In this document: one piece after another, positions 24,260 through 36,254 of the stretch
How positions within the stretch are numbered: the stretch's first letter is position 1
Layout: every line of letters begins with the position of its first letter
Source of the DNA: Garcia nutans
Lineage: Eukaryota; Streptophyta; Magnoliopsida; Malpighiales; Euphorbiaceae
Direction of reading: 5' to 3'
Assembly: GCA_947685225.1 (NCBI GenBank)
Contig: CANTUV010000011.1
Location: 66,080,501-66,144,500 of the forward strand
DNA length: 64,000 nt
Position numbers and translations under genes: made by a program
Notes under the pieces: model-generated
What the model was told of the DNA's origin: nothing
Seen by the model: only the letters and a program-made list of their open reading frames with translations
Databases searched by the model: none

Positions 24260-24840
24260 GAAGCTGTCCTGAGTTAGGGTATATATGAGCCGAGTTAGGC
24301 CAAATTTATCCCTAGTTCGAGACCTGATCCAAGTACACTTCATTCGTAGCTTGACTCTAACTCGAATGGGCCGGTCTACTTTGAGTTGGTAAGGCCAATG
24401 GATTGGACTAACATGACTTTTCTTTTTAAAAAAACAAAATTTTTTTACAATATATTGTATATATGTAATATGTATGCTGAATAAATATGAATAATATATT
24501 GTACATATAATATGTATGCTGAATAAAATATATTGTATATTGTATAATATATAAGTAATATATTATTCTACATATCAATTATATTATATAAAATATAATT
24601 TATTGTATATTATATTTAAAAGAATAATATTATATAAATTATATTATATGTTATAAACAATATTTTCTATATATAATGAATATAATATTTTGGGGATTAT
24701 ATTGGGCCAACTGACCCGATCCAAAGTTTGAGACTTGATCCATGACTTTTAAAATTTTGTCCAATTCGACTGGATTAGGCTGGATCAATCAAATTTGAGG
24801 GCCGATTGAACAAGCATAGTCTTGAGGGATATTGTCGATT
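24260..24840. other. AT-rich spacer with degenerate repeats
   Basis: Two stretches with the wording gagacctgatcc (about 24320) and gagacttgatcc (about 24730) flank very AT-rich DNA, suggesting an old non-autonomous element. No gene seen. Confidence 0.35.
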
Positions 24841-24855
24841 AAATTGATTTGATCT

Positions 24856-25089
24856 TTGGGAGAGAAAGAGTGTCTCAACAACGGCAACGCTCGATTCCTA
24901 TCTTCTATTGCGGACTTCGAAGACTCCTTACGCATACTCTGTATCAACTTCGGCAATGTTGTCACTGTTCTCTATTGTGTTATTGCCATTTCTTTTCCCT
25001 TTTCTCGTCCAATTCAGAGTTCCACCCCTGCATTACAAGGAAAGATGAATTTTCTTTTCTTCCTCTTTTTTTTTTCCTTTAATATGTAA
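24856..25089 (+). other. Coding-like fragment of unknown identity
   Basis: A 77-codon open frame whose first 50 or so codons have balanced, gene-like composition (text such as LNNGNARFLSSIADFEDSLR) before running into a poly-T stretch. The initial codon is TTG rather than ATG. I do not recognise the protein. It may be a captured exon or a gene remnant. No neighbouring exons were found. Confidence 0.2.
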
Positions 25090-25569
25090 TCTCAGTTTTT
25101 GGTGCAATTGGGCCTCTAGTTGCTAACATTGTTGAAAAACCTATTCGGCAAAATTCATCAGGCCTTTTATAAGGCCCAAATACACTGCAAGGCAAGGACT
25201 CTTTTTCATAAGCGAATAAATTAATTGAAAAGTGCTTTTTATAAACTTACTAGAAAATAAAAAATTTATAATAACATTGTAAATTTATCAATAAAAAATT
25301 ATTATCAAATTTGTCATGAAATTTATAATTATTACACTTTTTTTAGCATTTAAGATACAAAAATTAAATATTTAATGTTTGGACATGAAAATTTAAATAT
25401 GAATATCTTATTTAAATTATATGTGCTCAACTTGGAGAAGTGTATATATATATATAATATTGCACTCACTCCCCAAGTTTCATTGCTAATTAGTCAATAA
25501 TTATTTAAGGGATGTACATGAATCACATCTATGGAATATTACATCGATATTTGATGATAAAGAAATTAA

Positions 25570-28416
25570 TTAGACTCTAAGATCAGCTTGTTGATGATTA
25601 GTGTTACTGTGTAGACTCTGCTGCCGCTGCTGCTTGCCCTGGAACTTGATGTACTTGTACCATTTTGTACATATAATGTAGATTAGGAGATCGGCACTTG
25701 TCAAAGCAGCTAAGAGGAAGAAAAACCGATCAAGATGACCTTTGTTCAGGTTTCCCGGGATCCATCCAGGTAGTTCATCTGTAGTAGAGATTTTCATAAC
25801 AATGGTGACCAGCAAACTACTCACATAGTTGCCTAGAGATATGGAGGTCATGCACAGTGCGCTTCCAAAGCTCTTCAATCCGTCTGGAGCTTGCCCATTA
25901 AAGAATTCCAATTGACCCACATACATGAACACTTCCGATGCTCCTATCAGCAAGTACTGAGGAATTTGCCAAAAAATGCTCAAAGAACTCGCGCTACTAC
26001 TACTACTACTTTCTTTTCCTTTTTTGGCGTATTTTAGCCTGAATAACTCTACTACCCCAGCAGAGACCATTGCCATAATTGCAATCACTAGCCCGATTCC
26101 CATTCTCTGAAGTTCAGTGAGTCCTCTAGGGTCCTTTCTGAGTCTGGCAGTAAGAGGATCCAAAACCCGCCTGTACATGAAAATGAATACCGCAACGCTG
26201 AGAATGTCAAAGCTAGACATGCTTGCCGGAGGAATGTGGAAGCTAGAGATAGTAGTTTTCATAGCAGCGCCTTGCTCCACAAACAGTGATGCCATTTGAG
26301 TGAATACCACAGAGTAGAGAATTGTGCATAGCCAAATTGGGAGCAGCCTCAGTATGCACTTGACCTCTTCCACTTGAGTAACTGTACAAAGACGCCATGG
26401 ATTAATATTCTCCCTGTCCTCATCATCGGGCATGATAAGTGCTGCTCTATCTAGGAATCTGAATCCCTGAGTGTGTAGTATCCTTCTGTCCCCATCTTTT
26501 CCAGTTGCATCATCTCCATTTATTTCGAATAAGAGATCCTCCTGTAGTTGATTTTGCATCCTCCTCTGACTAGTACTCATGTTCCAAGATTTTCTTATTG
26601 CTGCAACCATCACTTGGCAAAACCTAGAAAGAGGGTTGCCTTTGGGATTGAAGTGCCTATACCGAGGAGTCCCGCTAAGAAACAAGATCAGTGCCAAAAC
26701 AGCAGAAAGGGTAGATGACCAAAATCCCAGAGCCCACATCCCCTTGTCCTCAAAATACCCCAATATAGTGTTTGAAAAAAGAGAACCCAGATTCAGAGCC
26801 AAATAGAAGTAGCTAAAAAAGGCCATTTTGGAGTGCCCTTCTTCATGATCCTCTTCATCAAACTGATCAGCCCCAAAGGTTGCTATATTGGGCTGGTATC
26901 CTCCATTTCCTAGGGCTATCAGGTAGGTGGAGAGGTAGAAAAGGATTATATGTAAAGTTGAGTGGGATCCACATGCCATTTTTTCGTCTCCGCACCCATT
27001 CGGCTTGAGTAAGGAAATATGGGATGACAAGGACAATGACACCAGACCCTGTCATTAAAAATATCAATTGATTAATATATATATACATATAGAAATTATA
27101 ACTTAATGCTAAATCCTGAATTAATTAATTAAATTGCTTACAATGACAAAGATGGCCTGAAAGATTGCGCAAGTCTTGTACCTGCCCCAGTAAGAATCAC
27201 TGAGGAAGGCTCCCAGTAGAGAGAAGATGTAAACGGTTCCAGTCCATTTGCTGACGTTGTTTGCAGCATCAGCATTGTCTTGGCCCAACACCCTTGTCAG
27301 AAACAATACCAAGTTCACTCCTACTCCAAAGAATGCCAGGGTTGCTAGTCCTTGATTTACTGAAATTATTAGCTAATATCATCAACTGAGATTATGTAAG
27401 GTCGTACACTAATTAGCTATAGGCCTTGAGTTTGTTCTGTGCCAGAGGTTAAAAGAGGGCAACTTCTAATTTATATAGAAGAATCTGAATTTTAAAATTA
27501 GATACAAACTGGGAAGATTTAGGCTAATTGTATTGGAAAACTCTTCATTACTCTTGAAAAATATAAGGTAAATAAGAATAAGAGAATCAGTACCTAGTAT
27601 TAGAATTGCAGTTACCCATTTTCCGCTCCTACCCCTGATTGCTGGATTACCATGTCGATCTACAGTTCCATCCCGAGTGTAAATCTCTTCTTCCTTTTTC
27701 ATTTTTCTATCTACCTTTTCCTGTAATTAGTTTTACCAATTTATTTTTCAATATTTAAGGATCATACTGAATATATATATATATATATATATATAATTTG
27801 GAAAGTTATATAACTCTTAATTATCGTATTAAGTATATTACACTTATATGTTCAAATAAGTATATTACACTTATATAGTGTAAACAAAATTTATTCTTAT
27901 ATTCCTTCCATGCAATAGGCGCAAATGCTCGGTTGGGAAACATTGATACAATTACAAGGCATTCCATTTCCATGTTTTTTTTTGAACAATATTCCATTTC
28001 CTTGTTATAACCTAGCTATAGTTTTTAAACTAATGAATGTGGCTGTCAGAATATTCCCACTAGCTAATAATTAACAAGCAACATGTAACAAGCCGAGATT
28101 GGGCTAGTAATGGGAATGAGATCCCACATTAAATCCAAATAAAATATAAAAATGTTTGATAAGGTCTATTTACTTATCATCTAGCATATAATTTGATATT
28201 TGTGCTCGGAGAATCTAATAAAATACACCAACACAATGTTATTATAATCAAACAGGAGAGCAAGTTTCCACACAGATATTCGTGAGCTCGAAAAGAAGAA
28301 ATTTGAAAAGCAACAAAATTGATATACAAATCTAAAATTGAAGAGATTGTACGTGGTAATTGGAAGAAAAGAAGAAAAATTTCACTAACCCCTTTGCAAG
28401 TATTTAAAGAAGCCAT
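25570..28416 (-). CDS. NPF7.3: NPF7.3/NRT1.5-like proton-coupled transporter
   Basis: Major-facilitator family member of the plant NRT1/PTR (NPF) group. Arabidopsis NPF7.3 (NRT1.5) acts in the plasma membrane of root pericycle cells in loading nitrate and potassium into the xylem. Exons: 28416-28390 (MASLNTCKG), 27720-27594, 27359-27142 and 27048-25570, giving 616 codons plus stop, a normal NPF length. All junctions are GT/AG and phases fit (0, 1, 0). Evidence for subfamily 7 is the near-identity I recall for blocks such as NQGLATLAFFGVGVNLVLFL, NNVSKWTGTVYIFSL, GNGGYQPNIATFGADQFDEE, NPWRLCTVTQVEEVKCILRL, SVVFTQMASLFVEQGAAM and SSFDILSV. The ExxER/K proton-coupling motif of most NPFs is absent: the equivalent first-helix segment reads NQGLA, as in NPF7.3. 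About twelve hydrophobic segments are visible with a long charged loop after the sixth. No stops or shifts are seen. Confidence is high for family, good for NPF7.3, and lower for a strict ortholog versus NPF7.2. Confidence 0.93.
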
Positions 28417-28578
28417 TTGCAGTGGTGATGAGTAATACGCAGTATTAAACTAGATATTATATATATAAGAGAGCCAGAAAAATGGAAATAAGGAGCAAGA
28501 AATGAAGGCCCAGTTAGGAAGAAGTGAATTGAGGGAAAAGAAAGAAATGCATGAGAGAGGGGGTTGGGGGTCTCTAAG

Positions 28579-28588
28579 TATATATAGA
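28579..28588 (-). promoter_or_regulatory. Likely TATA box of the NPF7.3-like gene
   Basis: On the minus strand the sequence is CTATATATAC, about 165 bp upstream of the ATG at 28416, leaving room for a leader of roughly 130 bases. It is the only well-placed TATA-like motif in the preceding 300 bp. Confidence 0.5.
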
Positions 28589-28599
28589 CAGTGGCACGA

Positions 28600-30290
28600 A
28601 GAAATGGACGGCTGAGATTAATAATATTATTATTCAAAAGAGTAAGTCAGAGAAAGAAAAGAAAAATGACGAAATGAAAAGGAAATGCTTAAGAAGCAAT
28701 ATGTTTGGAAGGGGAAGCAAAAGAAGTGTGACATTAATTTGTTTGCCATACACTATACTTCTCTAGTCATGCTGAGGGGGAAAAGATAGACTTTGCAGTC
28801 ACTAATTTTCAATCACTATGATCATAATGTCCAAATTAATCCCTAAATCATGTCCTTCTCGTGTATTTTGGGTCTGTGTTAGAAACTTTAGTTGTGTTTG
28901 GCCTAGGCTTAGCTGTATTGATTTTGACATATTTGAAACGCGAACTTTAATTTTGGTGGTCTGTCTTTTTTTTTTTTTTTTAGTTTTTTTTAACTTTTGT
29001 TTTGATGCTTGGATTGATTCGTGGATCCTTCATTTGGACTGGCAAAGCTCATCCTTTATTTGTTTGTTTGCAGGGTCTAGAATTTGATTCTGTGCAATTA
29101 GTACTCACCAGGCATATATGTGCATAACACACGCGCGTGTATATCATTATGGTCTGTCGTTTAATTATTATTTGGTGTGCTCCGATTATTTATAAATGCA
29201 GTTTCATCTACTAGTGCAGGGTGTATATATTAATTGCCAAAAAAAATAGTTGATGAAGAAAAACAGAACAAAGCAATAATGCCTTATTTCACTATTCAAT
29301 ATGGTTCAATATTGGTATGCTTTCTAAATAGTCAGGCGTGTCCTTGTCATCTGCCTCTAACAAGTGTGTGTGATCCACTTATGACTGATCCATTTACTTA
29401 TTTACTCTTTCTTTTTCATGGTTGATATATGTATTTTTCATGTTTTGTTGAAAATGCAAATTGGTTAAAAAAAAGAAAGAAAATGCAAATTGAAATGGAA
29501 AAAGAATTCAAGTTCAAATTAAATTTCTTACTTTTCTCTCATTTACTAAATTTTCAACCCATAACTGCATTAATTATAAAATGACAAGTTCACTTTCTCC
29601 TCTTATTATTCCAATTACTATTATATTAAGGTTAATGCAAAAAAGCACGTTGAAGTATGGTTTAACGGCAAGAGCATCTTCCTCAATAATAAATTCAAGA
29701 TTAATTTTCTCATTTGTAATACTAAAAAAAATATTAATATAAAAAATAAAATAGCTCGAGCAGTATATGCTCTAAGCCGTCCAGCAAGCAAGCCAACAGA
29801 GAAATAGCTCAAGTATATAGCAAATCGCTAGTGCAAGTTGATCTGCCCAGATATAAAATATATAATTGATTAGGAAAATGGAGAAATTAATTAATTAAAT
29901 TAAAAAAAAAAGATAAAAGATGTTCTAGTGTGGATAAATTAGAAATAATTAAAATTAATCTGAGAGATGACGGTGGGGATATAATGTATTATGAGCTGGG
30001 ACCTAGAGGGAAGCAGAGTAGCAGCACACCCCGACGGTGAGAAAAAGAAAGTGAGTAGGACAACAAAAGCAATTTAATAGTATTTTAATTAGTATTGGTA
30101 CAGAGCACGTGGACACATCCATTTCTCCAATTTCAATTGAATGTCATTCTTCTCCACTACCATAACTTTAAGCAGCCTGCAGGCACGCAGCGGCCGCCTT
30201 TTTTTTCTATCAATTATTATTTTAAAACTTCTCCTTTTTTTTTTTTCAGACCAAGGCCCACTTCATTGCCAGGAGCTTATAACTGCTATC
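28600..30290. other. Intergenic, no gene seen
   Basis: Upstream flank of the NPF gene and beyond. It contains T-runs, a TA-rich stretch and the alternating acacgcgcgtgtata near 29130. Short open frames show no domain features. Confidence 0.5.
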
Positions 30291-30291
30291 T

Positions 30292-30702
30292 TAGAGCCTA
30301 TTTAATTTAGCTGTTCATAGCAGCTGATAGCTGATAGCGATTGCTGATAGCTGATAACTGGTGACGAATAGCTGGTAGCTGATTCGGATTAGTGTTTGAT
30401 AAAATTACAATAGTTGTTGCAGTTTGAATGTAAAATTACCAATAAGCATATCATTATCTAATAAATAATAATTTTTATTTTATTTTAATAGGGTTAATAT
30501 AGTCTTAATATGAATCAGCTATCAGTTGATATAAAAAAGCTCTGAGTAGGAGCTTATTGAAACAGCAGCTGTTTGGGGTTCGTAACAGCTATCAGCTGCT
30601 GTTTTAAAATTTTACCAAACATCAAATTTTACCAAACAGCTGCTGTTTGGGGGTTCAAACCTCTATCAGCTGCATCAAACAGATAAATCAAACACCCCCT
30701 TA
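30292..30702. mobile_element. hAT-like MITE
   Basis: About 410 bp with imperfect terminal inverted repeats: the left end agcctatttaatttagctgt compares with the right end read inwards, gggtgtttgatttatctgtt. Internally it is packed with copies of agctgatagctgat and its complement (30320-30380, 30500-30670). Non-coding, short and with subterminal repeats, it fits a non-autonomous hAT-type element. A clean 8-bp target duplication could not be identified. Confidence 0.55.
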
Positions 30703-31889
30703 TTTGTTTAGTCTATGTTATATATATATATATATATATATATTTGTCTTATTTGGAAATTGGCGACTTGAATCGATAACTTTGAGCTCATAGAGACATT
30801 TCTATATATTCTGTTTCATCAATGTTTATATATTCTCCAACTGCATTCTCTAGTGCTGGAAGCTATAGCAGCCATTACCCAGCCCCATTTATGCCCTTCT
30901 TACTTTGTTGATTTAATGATTCTATTGATCTTGCTTTGCGTGCTAGCCCGTAAATATATTTAATTAGTGCTGCTACTTACAAATTAAATAATGAATACTA
31001 TCTTTCATTCCTTTAATTATAATCCATTGCTTCAATAATTTCACTTAATTGTTGTTAAAGTTTCTAAATTAATTATGCGTGCTATGAATTTTTCACATTT
31101 TTATACTTTCACACGCATTATAATATATGTGAAAAAAAAAAAAAACTCATGCCCACGTATATAATATCACATGTATTTTTTTTTTGGTTATTCAAATAAG
31201 GATAGGCTTTTCCTGTTCTGAATTTAATCATTAAGTTTAGGGAATCTTGTGTTTTATAAACAAAACATATTTTTTCAAAAATTATTTTAAAAATTAAAAA
31301 TAAATAAAATTTAGTGTTAGATTATTAATATTTTTTTGAATAAAAAGTTTGAAATAATGTTTTAAAACTATTTATGTTGCACGTAGTCTTTAAAAAAAAG
31401 AAAAAAAGAATTAAGGGTAATTAACAGAGCACAAAACACCAAAGGACCAAAGAAAAGACAAAGCGGTCATCTTGCGCCCACTTTTGTTAATTTTTCTTTC
31501 TTTTAATTAATTTATATATGTTAATGTTGTCAACGAGTTCATCAACATAAATAAGTGAGCTTATCTATCCAGCTAGCTAAGTTAGCATTTGTTACAATCA
31601 AATAATACAACAAATTATCTTCTCCATCACCTCTGTACATGAAAGTCATACAAAGTTGGCCCATAATATATTATTATACTAATATTATCAAACCCGAACC
31701 CTTAAAAAATTTTGGTTGTGTTTTTAGGTGGAATATTTGGAAACTCAGAAATATTTTAATTTTTGATAAATTTTTTTATGAAAAAATTAATATGTTGACA
31801 TGATAAAATTTTAGAAAATATTAAATTAATTTTAAAAAAATAAATTCCATTGATTAAATAATATTTTATCCTAAAAAATTTTGTATCAA

Positions 31890-32012
31890 CGGAGAGTATA
31901 AATCAGTTGGTATAAAACTATAATTCAACTTGTTAGAGATTCTGAGTTTAGCTATGTTAAAATTTGGTAGACAATCGATCCCACCCGACTAGATAATTTA
32001 TACACAAAAAAA
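31890..32012 (+). mobile_element. Degraded tRNA-derived SINE
   Basis: A short insert begins gagagtataaatcagttggt, where aaatcagttggtataa resembles a pol III A box (TAGCTCAGTTGGTAGAG type), has agattctgagtttag as a weak B box, and ends in ten A residues. The flanks ttgtatcaa (31881-31889) and ttgcatcaa (about 32016-32024) look like an eroded target duplication with one mismatch. Confidence 0.5.
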
Positions 32013-32024
32013 AAATTGCATCAA

Positions 32025-35000
32025 TATATACAAAGAAGAATGCAGATAGTCATATATGGCTTGAGTTTCTCCGTGAAGTAAAAAATATTTAACAAGCTAC
32101 TAGCCCGCTACACGTACGAGACACGTCTAAAGTCTTGTGACTCGATCACGACATAGAAATTATGAGAAAACTTTTCTTCATCAGCTATTTATGCCATGTT
32201 ACCTAACACTTGTATTTTTGGGAAGAGGATATTTCTAAAAATGTTTTTTATTTATTTCTTGAAATGCTGTAAGTAAAAGATTTTTCAACCTAGGGAGTAG
32301 GGAAATCGTCACTTGGATATATTAGAGGAAGAGGATGATCTAAAATACATGAAAATGGCACAGCAAATTAAAAATCATGCAAATTGAGAAACATTACATA
32401 GAACAGAAGGCCCAGCCTAATTTGTCCATGCGAGAGGACAAAAAAAAGACAGTCAAGATCATTGTCCAAACTTTGCAACTAGGTTTTTTTTTTTTTTTTT
32501 TTTGAGTGAAAGAGGTCAAAATTGTATATATGTAGGCTTATATATAGAGTTGGAATTTTATTTTCCTTTCCCTTTTTACAGCTAGCAACTTCCGAAAGTC
32601 CTAATTCAATTCAAGCACGGCTGTTGTTTTAGTGTACTTTGCTTATCACTTATATATATATATATATATATATTCACCTCTTATATTTTATTCATATCAT
32701 TTTAATATTAATAATTAATTAATTAAATAAATGCACACCACAGCGTATGCTAATCTATTTGTGCTAGATATTGATAAGAACAACCAAATATCTTTGCATT
32801 TGAAAAACTTGTCCGCGCTTATTATCTTTACACTTCCCTATCAATTTGCAAATAAAATATTCAATTTCCACACAAGTTAATATTAAATGTATATTTTATA
32901 CACAATTAGAATAATAGTTACATTATTTTTTTTAGTTTTTATTATTTTTTTTATTTTTCATTTGATTTTGGTTATTTTGATTACTTAGTTTTATTTTATA
33001 TTTTTATAGGTGAATTTTAAAAAATACAATAGAAATCCAATGAAAGTATAAAAAAGATAGAGATGCGCATGGACTGATGTATGAGTATGCAGACGGTCAT
33101 GTATATTGCTGCCAGAGTTTTTTCAGTGCAAAGTTTTGAAGGGCATAAAAGTGCATATACATGTATATATGGTCTTGCACTCGCTCATGCACAAAAATTA
33201 CAGTAGATTTTAGAGTTTTAATTTCTTTAATTCAACATAATTTCTTTTTATTTCTTTCCTATTATATTTAAAATTCTAGATATAAGAATTTTTCTTATTT
33301 TGCCCTATAAAAAGGAGAACTTATCCTTAGATTATATAAAAAAAAAAAGGGAACACATTTTTAAATTGGGGAGGGTGTTCTATGCAAAAAAAATTTCTTT
33401 TTCTTCCTCCTCCTTGAAAACACAAAATTTTTATTGGGAAAGAGGATCAAGCTTAAGACAATAACACTAATTTCAAGGTTTGATTTATTTTATTATTATG
33501 TTTATTCTTGAATTCAATTTTAATTTTTTAGTTTTAGCTATGGAGTAGATTTATTTATGTTAGAAAAAATAGAAACCCTAAACTATAAATGGGTATATAT
33601 TTAAATTCATGATTATTAGAATTTTGTATAACAAATTGATTGAGGATATGTTCGAATAGATAATCTGAAATTGATTTGTGGCTCATATTTGTGTTCTTGG
33701 ATAATATCGAATAATTGAGTTTGATTATATATAAATTAATATTAAAGTGTCTGAATAAAAATTTAGTATTAATTTGAAAGGCTATGTCCCTGAATAATGT
33801 TAACAACTTTAGAATCAATCAACCAATCTTAACTTAAATTTCATAATCAATGTTGATATCTATATAAATTTAGAAAAATTATGGATTCTAACATATTAAT
33901 TGAGTTTTTTTTTTATTAAAGCTATTAAATTTCTGCAACTTTAGTTTAATTTTATAATTTACTTTCATTCTTTTAAATTCAATTGTTATCTCTTAAATAA
34001 TAATAAAACAATATAATAATTGACTTTAAAATATTATTAATACGAGCACTTGCTAGAGTTAACTAGGATGCATCAGTTGAGGGATCTAAACATATTATTT
34101 GTTTGAATCCAGATTTTATGTTACTAATATCCTTAACATTTTATTATTTTGATGAATTTTGATATTTCAATTTATTTCCATTAGGATTCCTGACTTTATT
34201 TTATTACCAGAAAAAAAGACTTTTTTTCACGTTATTTTTTAAACTCATAAAAGAAATACTTATCTTTGATTTGAATGTGAGAAAATGACCCAATCTTTTT
34301 TTATTTTGCTTTCTGAACGTATAACTAACGTGAAATTATGTGGAGTTCACGTCATCATCATTTGATTGAAAAATAGAGTTAAAGATTTTAGTGAAAAGAA
34401 ATTAAAATTTAAATATTTTATTAAGATAAATAAAATTTAGGAATATTAGTGATACAAATAAAAAAATAAAGAGGATTAGTGAAATTAATAGGGATTTTAC
34501 AAAACTACCTTCAAAAATACTGTTGATTTAAAAAATTTTTAAAAATACCTAAAAAATTTACAAAATTATAAAAATAATATAAATTATTATATTTTTGTAA
34601 TTTATTTATGTTATAGATATGTTATGTGTATGTTATAAAATTCTTTAAAAAAATAAATAAAAATTGAGTTTATTTCATATATTATTTTGTAAAATAATTT
34701 TTTTAAGAGAAAATAACATAATTTCATAAAAAAATTTCAAAAAACATATTAAAAATATCATTTTATAACATAATTTTATATGTTTCAGATGTGTTATATA
34801 TATATATATATTACAAATATGTCATATATATATATATTGTGCATATATAGTTCAATTTTTATATATTATTTAATTATAGTATATATATTATAGATATGCG
34901 TTTTTTATTTTTTATAAGTTGGTTAATTATAGTGCATATTTTATTGTATATGTTATAGATATATTATTTTTTATATATATACTGTATATATATTATTTAT

Positions 35001-36240
35001 TTATTTATTGTGTATTTAATGAATATATAAAAATAAAAAATTTATTTATAAATACAAAAATATAAATACAAATTAAAAAATAAAAATAAAAAATAAAAAA
35101 GCATAAAAAAGTAAAAGAAAAAGCCGTGTATCCGTAATTTTGAAAAAAACTTATACCGGCCATATTTTTGAAAATATAAATGTAAAACATGTATTTCGTG
35201 TAAAATTACTAAATTAATATCTTAGTCTTATATTATAAAAAGAAAATTACACCATATACAATTTCTGAAGTTTTATTTTCATTTTTACCGTTCTTACTTT
35301 TTTTTCTTTCATTTTTAATCTTTTATTTTTCATTTTTATCCTTTTTTATGTTTTGTGCTTGTAAAACTACGGTGGTTTGTTGCTTCCTCTTCCATTCACT
35401 TTCAAAGTTCTATATTTCAACTTTCTTGAACTAGATGGCATTGTATTGTCTAATTTCTTGGTCAATCTGTGGATTTCAACTCTGTTTAGTGGGACCATTA
35501 ACACTAACTGAAGCACGGCTAAAAAAAAACATAAATTTTTTATCTTTTTATTTTTATTATTCGTTATTCTTGTGCATTAAAATACATTTTGAAAGCTTGA
35601 TTTCCCCTTCTTATTTACGCTGCATGACTTTTGAAAGTTCAGTGAGTGTTAAAAAATTTCTAAAATCTGGCAATATAGATGTTTCTAATTGATTCAAATA
35701 TTCCTTACATCTTCATACATTGAATATTATTAAAAAAATGAATTAAGTGATTGTTATGATCAAATATGTATTATATTATGTTAAGACTTGTATTTGTTAT
35801 TTTCTACTTCTCAACTAAATATTTTGATCTGTAAGTTGAATGATTATTTAATTAATAACCATCCAGTTAATATTAAACACTCAACCAACAGAAATAAAAA
35901 CAAAGAAAAACCGAAAAGATTAATACTAACGCTGTCCTCAATAAAAGAAGAATGAAAAAACAAGAATTAGTGTCTAATATTAATTGATAATGAAAACAAA
36001 AAATTATATTTCGATATAATTTTAGTAAAAAATTTATATTTATTTATTTAACTGTAATTATTAATATTGAAGTCATTTTTAAAATTAAAATATTTAGATT
36101 TGAATGAAAGTGAAATGATCTTTATAATTTTATAATTAATTACTAATTATTTAATAATGCTAATTAAGTTTAAATAATATATTTTATAAAAATGTGTTAA
36201 TCAAAATAGTTTATATTATTTTAAATTATTTTAATATTTT
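32025..36240. other. Long AT-rich intergenic stretch, no gene seen
   Basis: 33040-33450 is less AT-rich and contains ctataaaaagga (about 33305), a good TATA-like sequence followed by about 150 bases of T/A-rich leader-like DNA. This may be an old LTR, but no partner LTR or ORF was found. 34500-35200 is TA-rich with (TA)n runs. Confidence 0.45.
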
Positions 36241-36254
36241 TTTTATTAAAGAGT

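Noticed and set aside
26117..26806. Plus-strand open frames across the NPF gene.
   Set aside because: Antisense shadows of the large NPF exon.
33040..33450. A promoter-like stretch with ctataaaaagga, considered as an LTR or hidden gene start.
   Set aside because: No matching second LTR, no ORF and no conserved motif follows.
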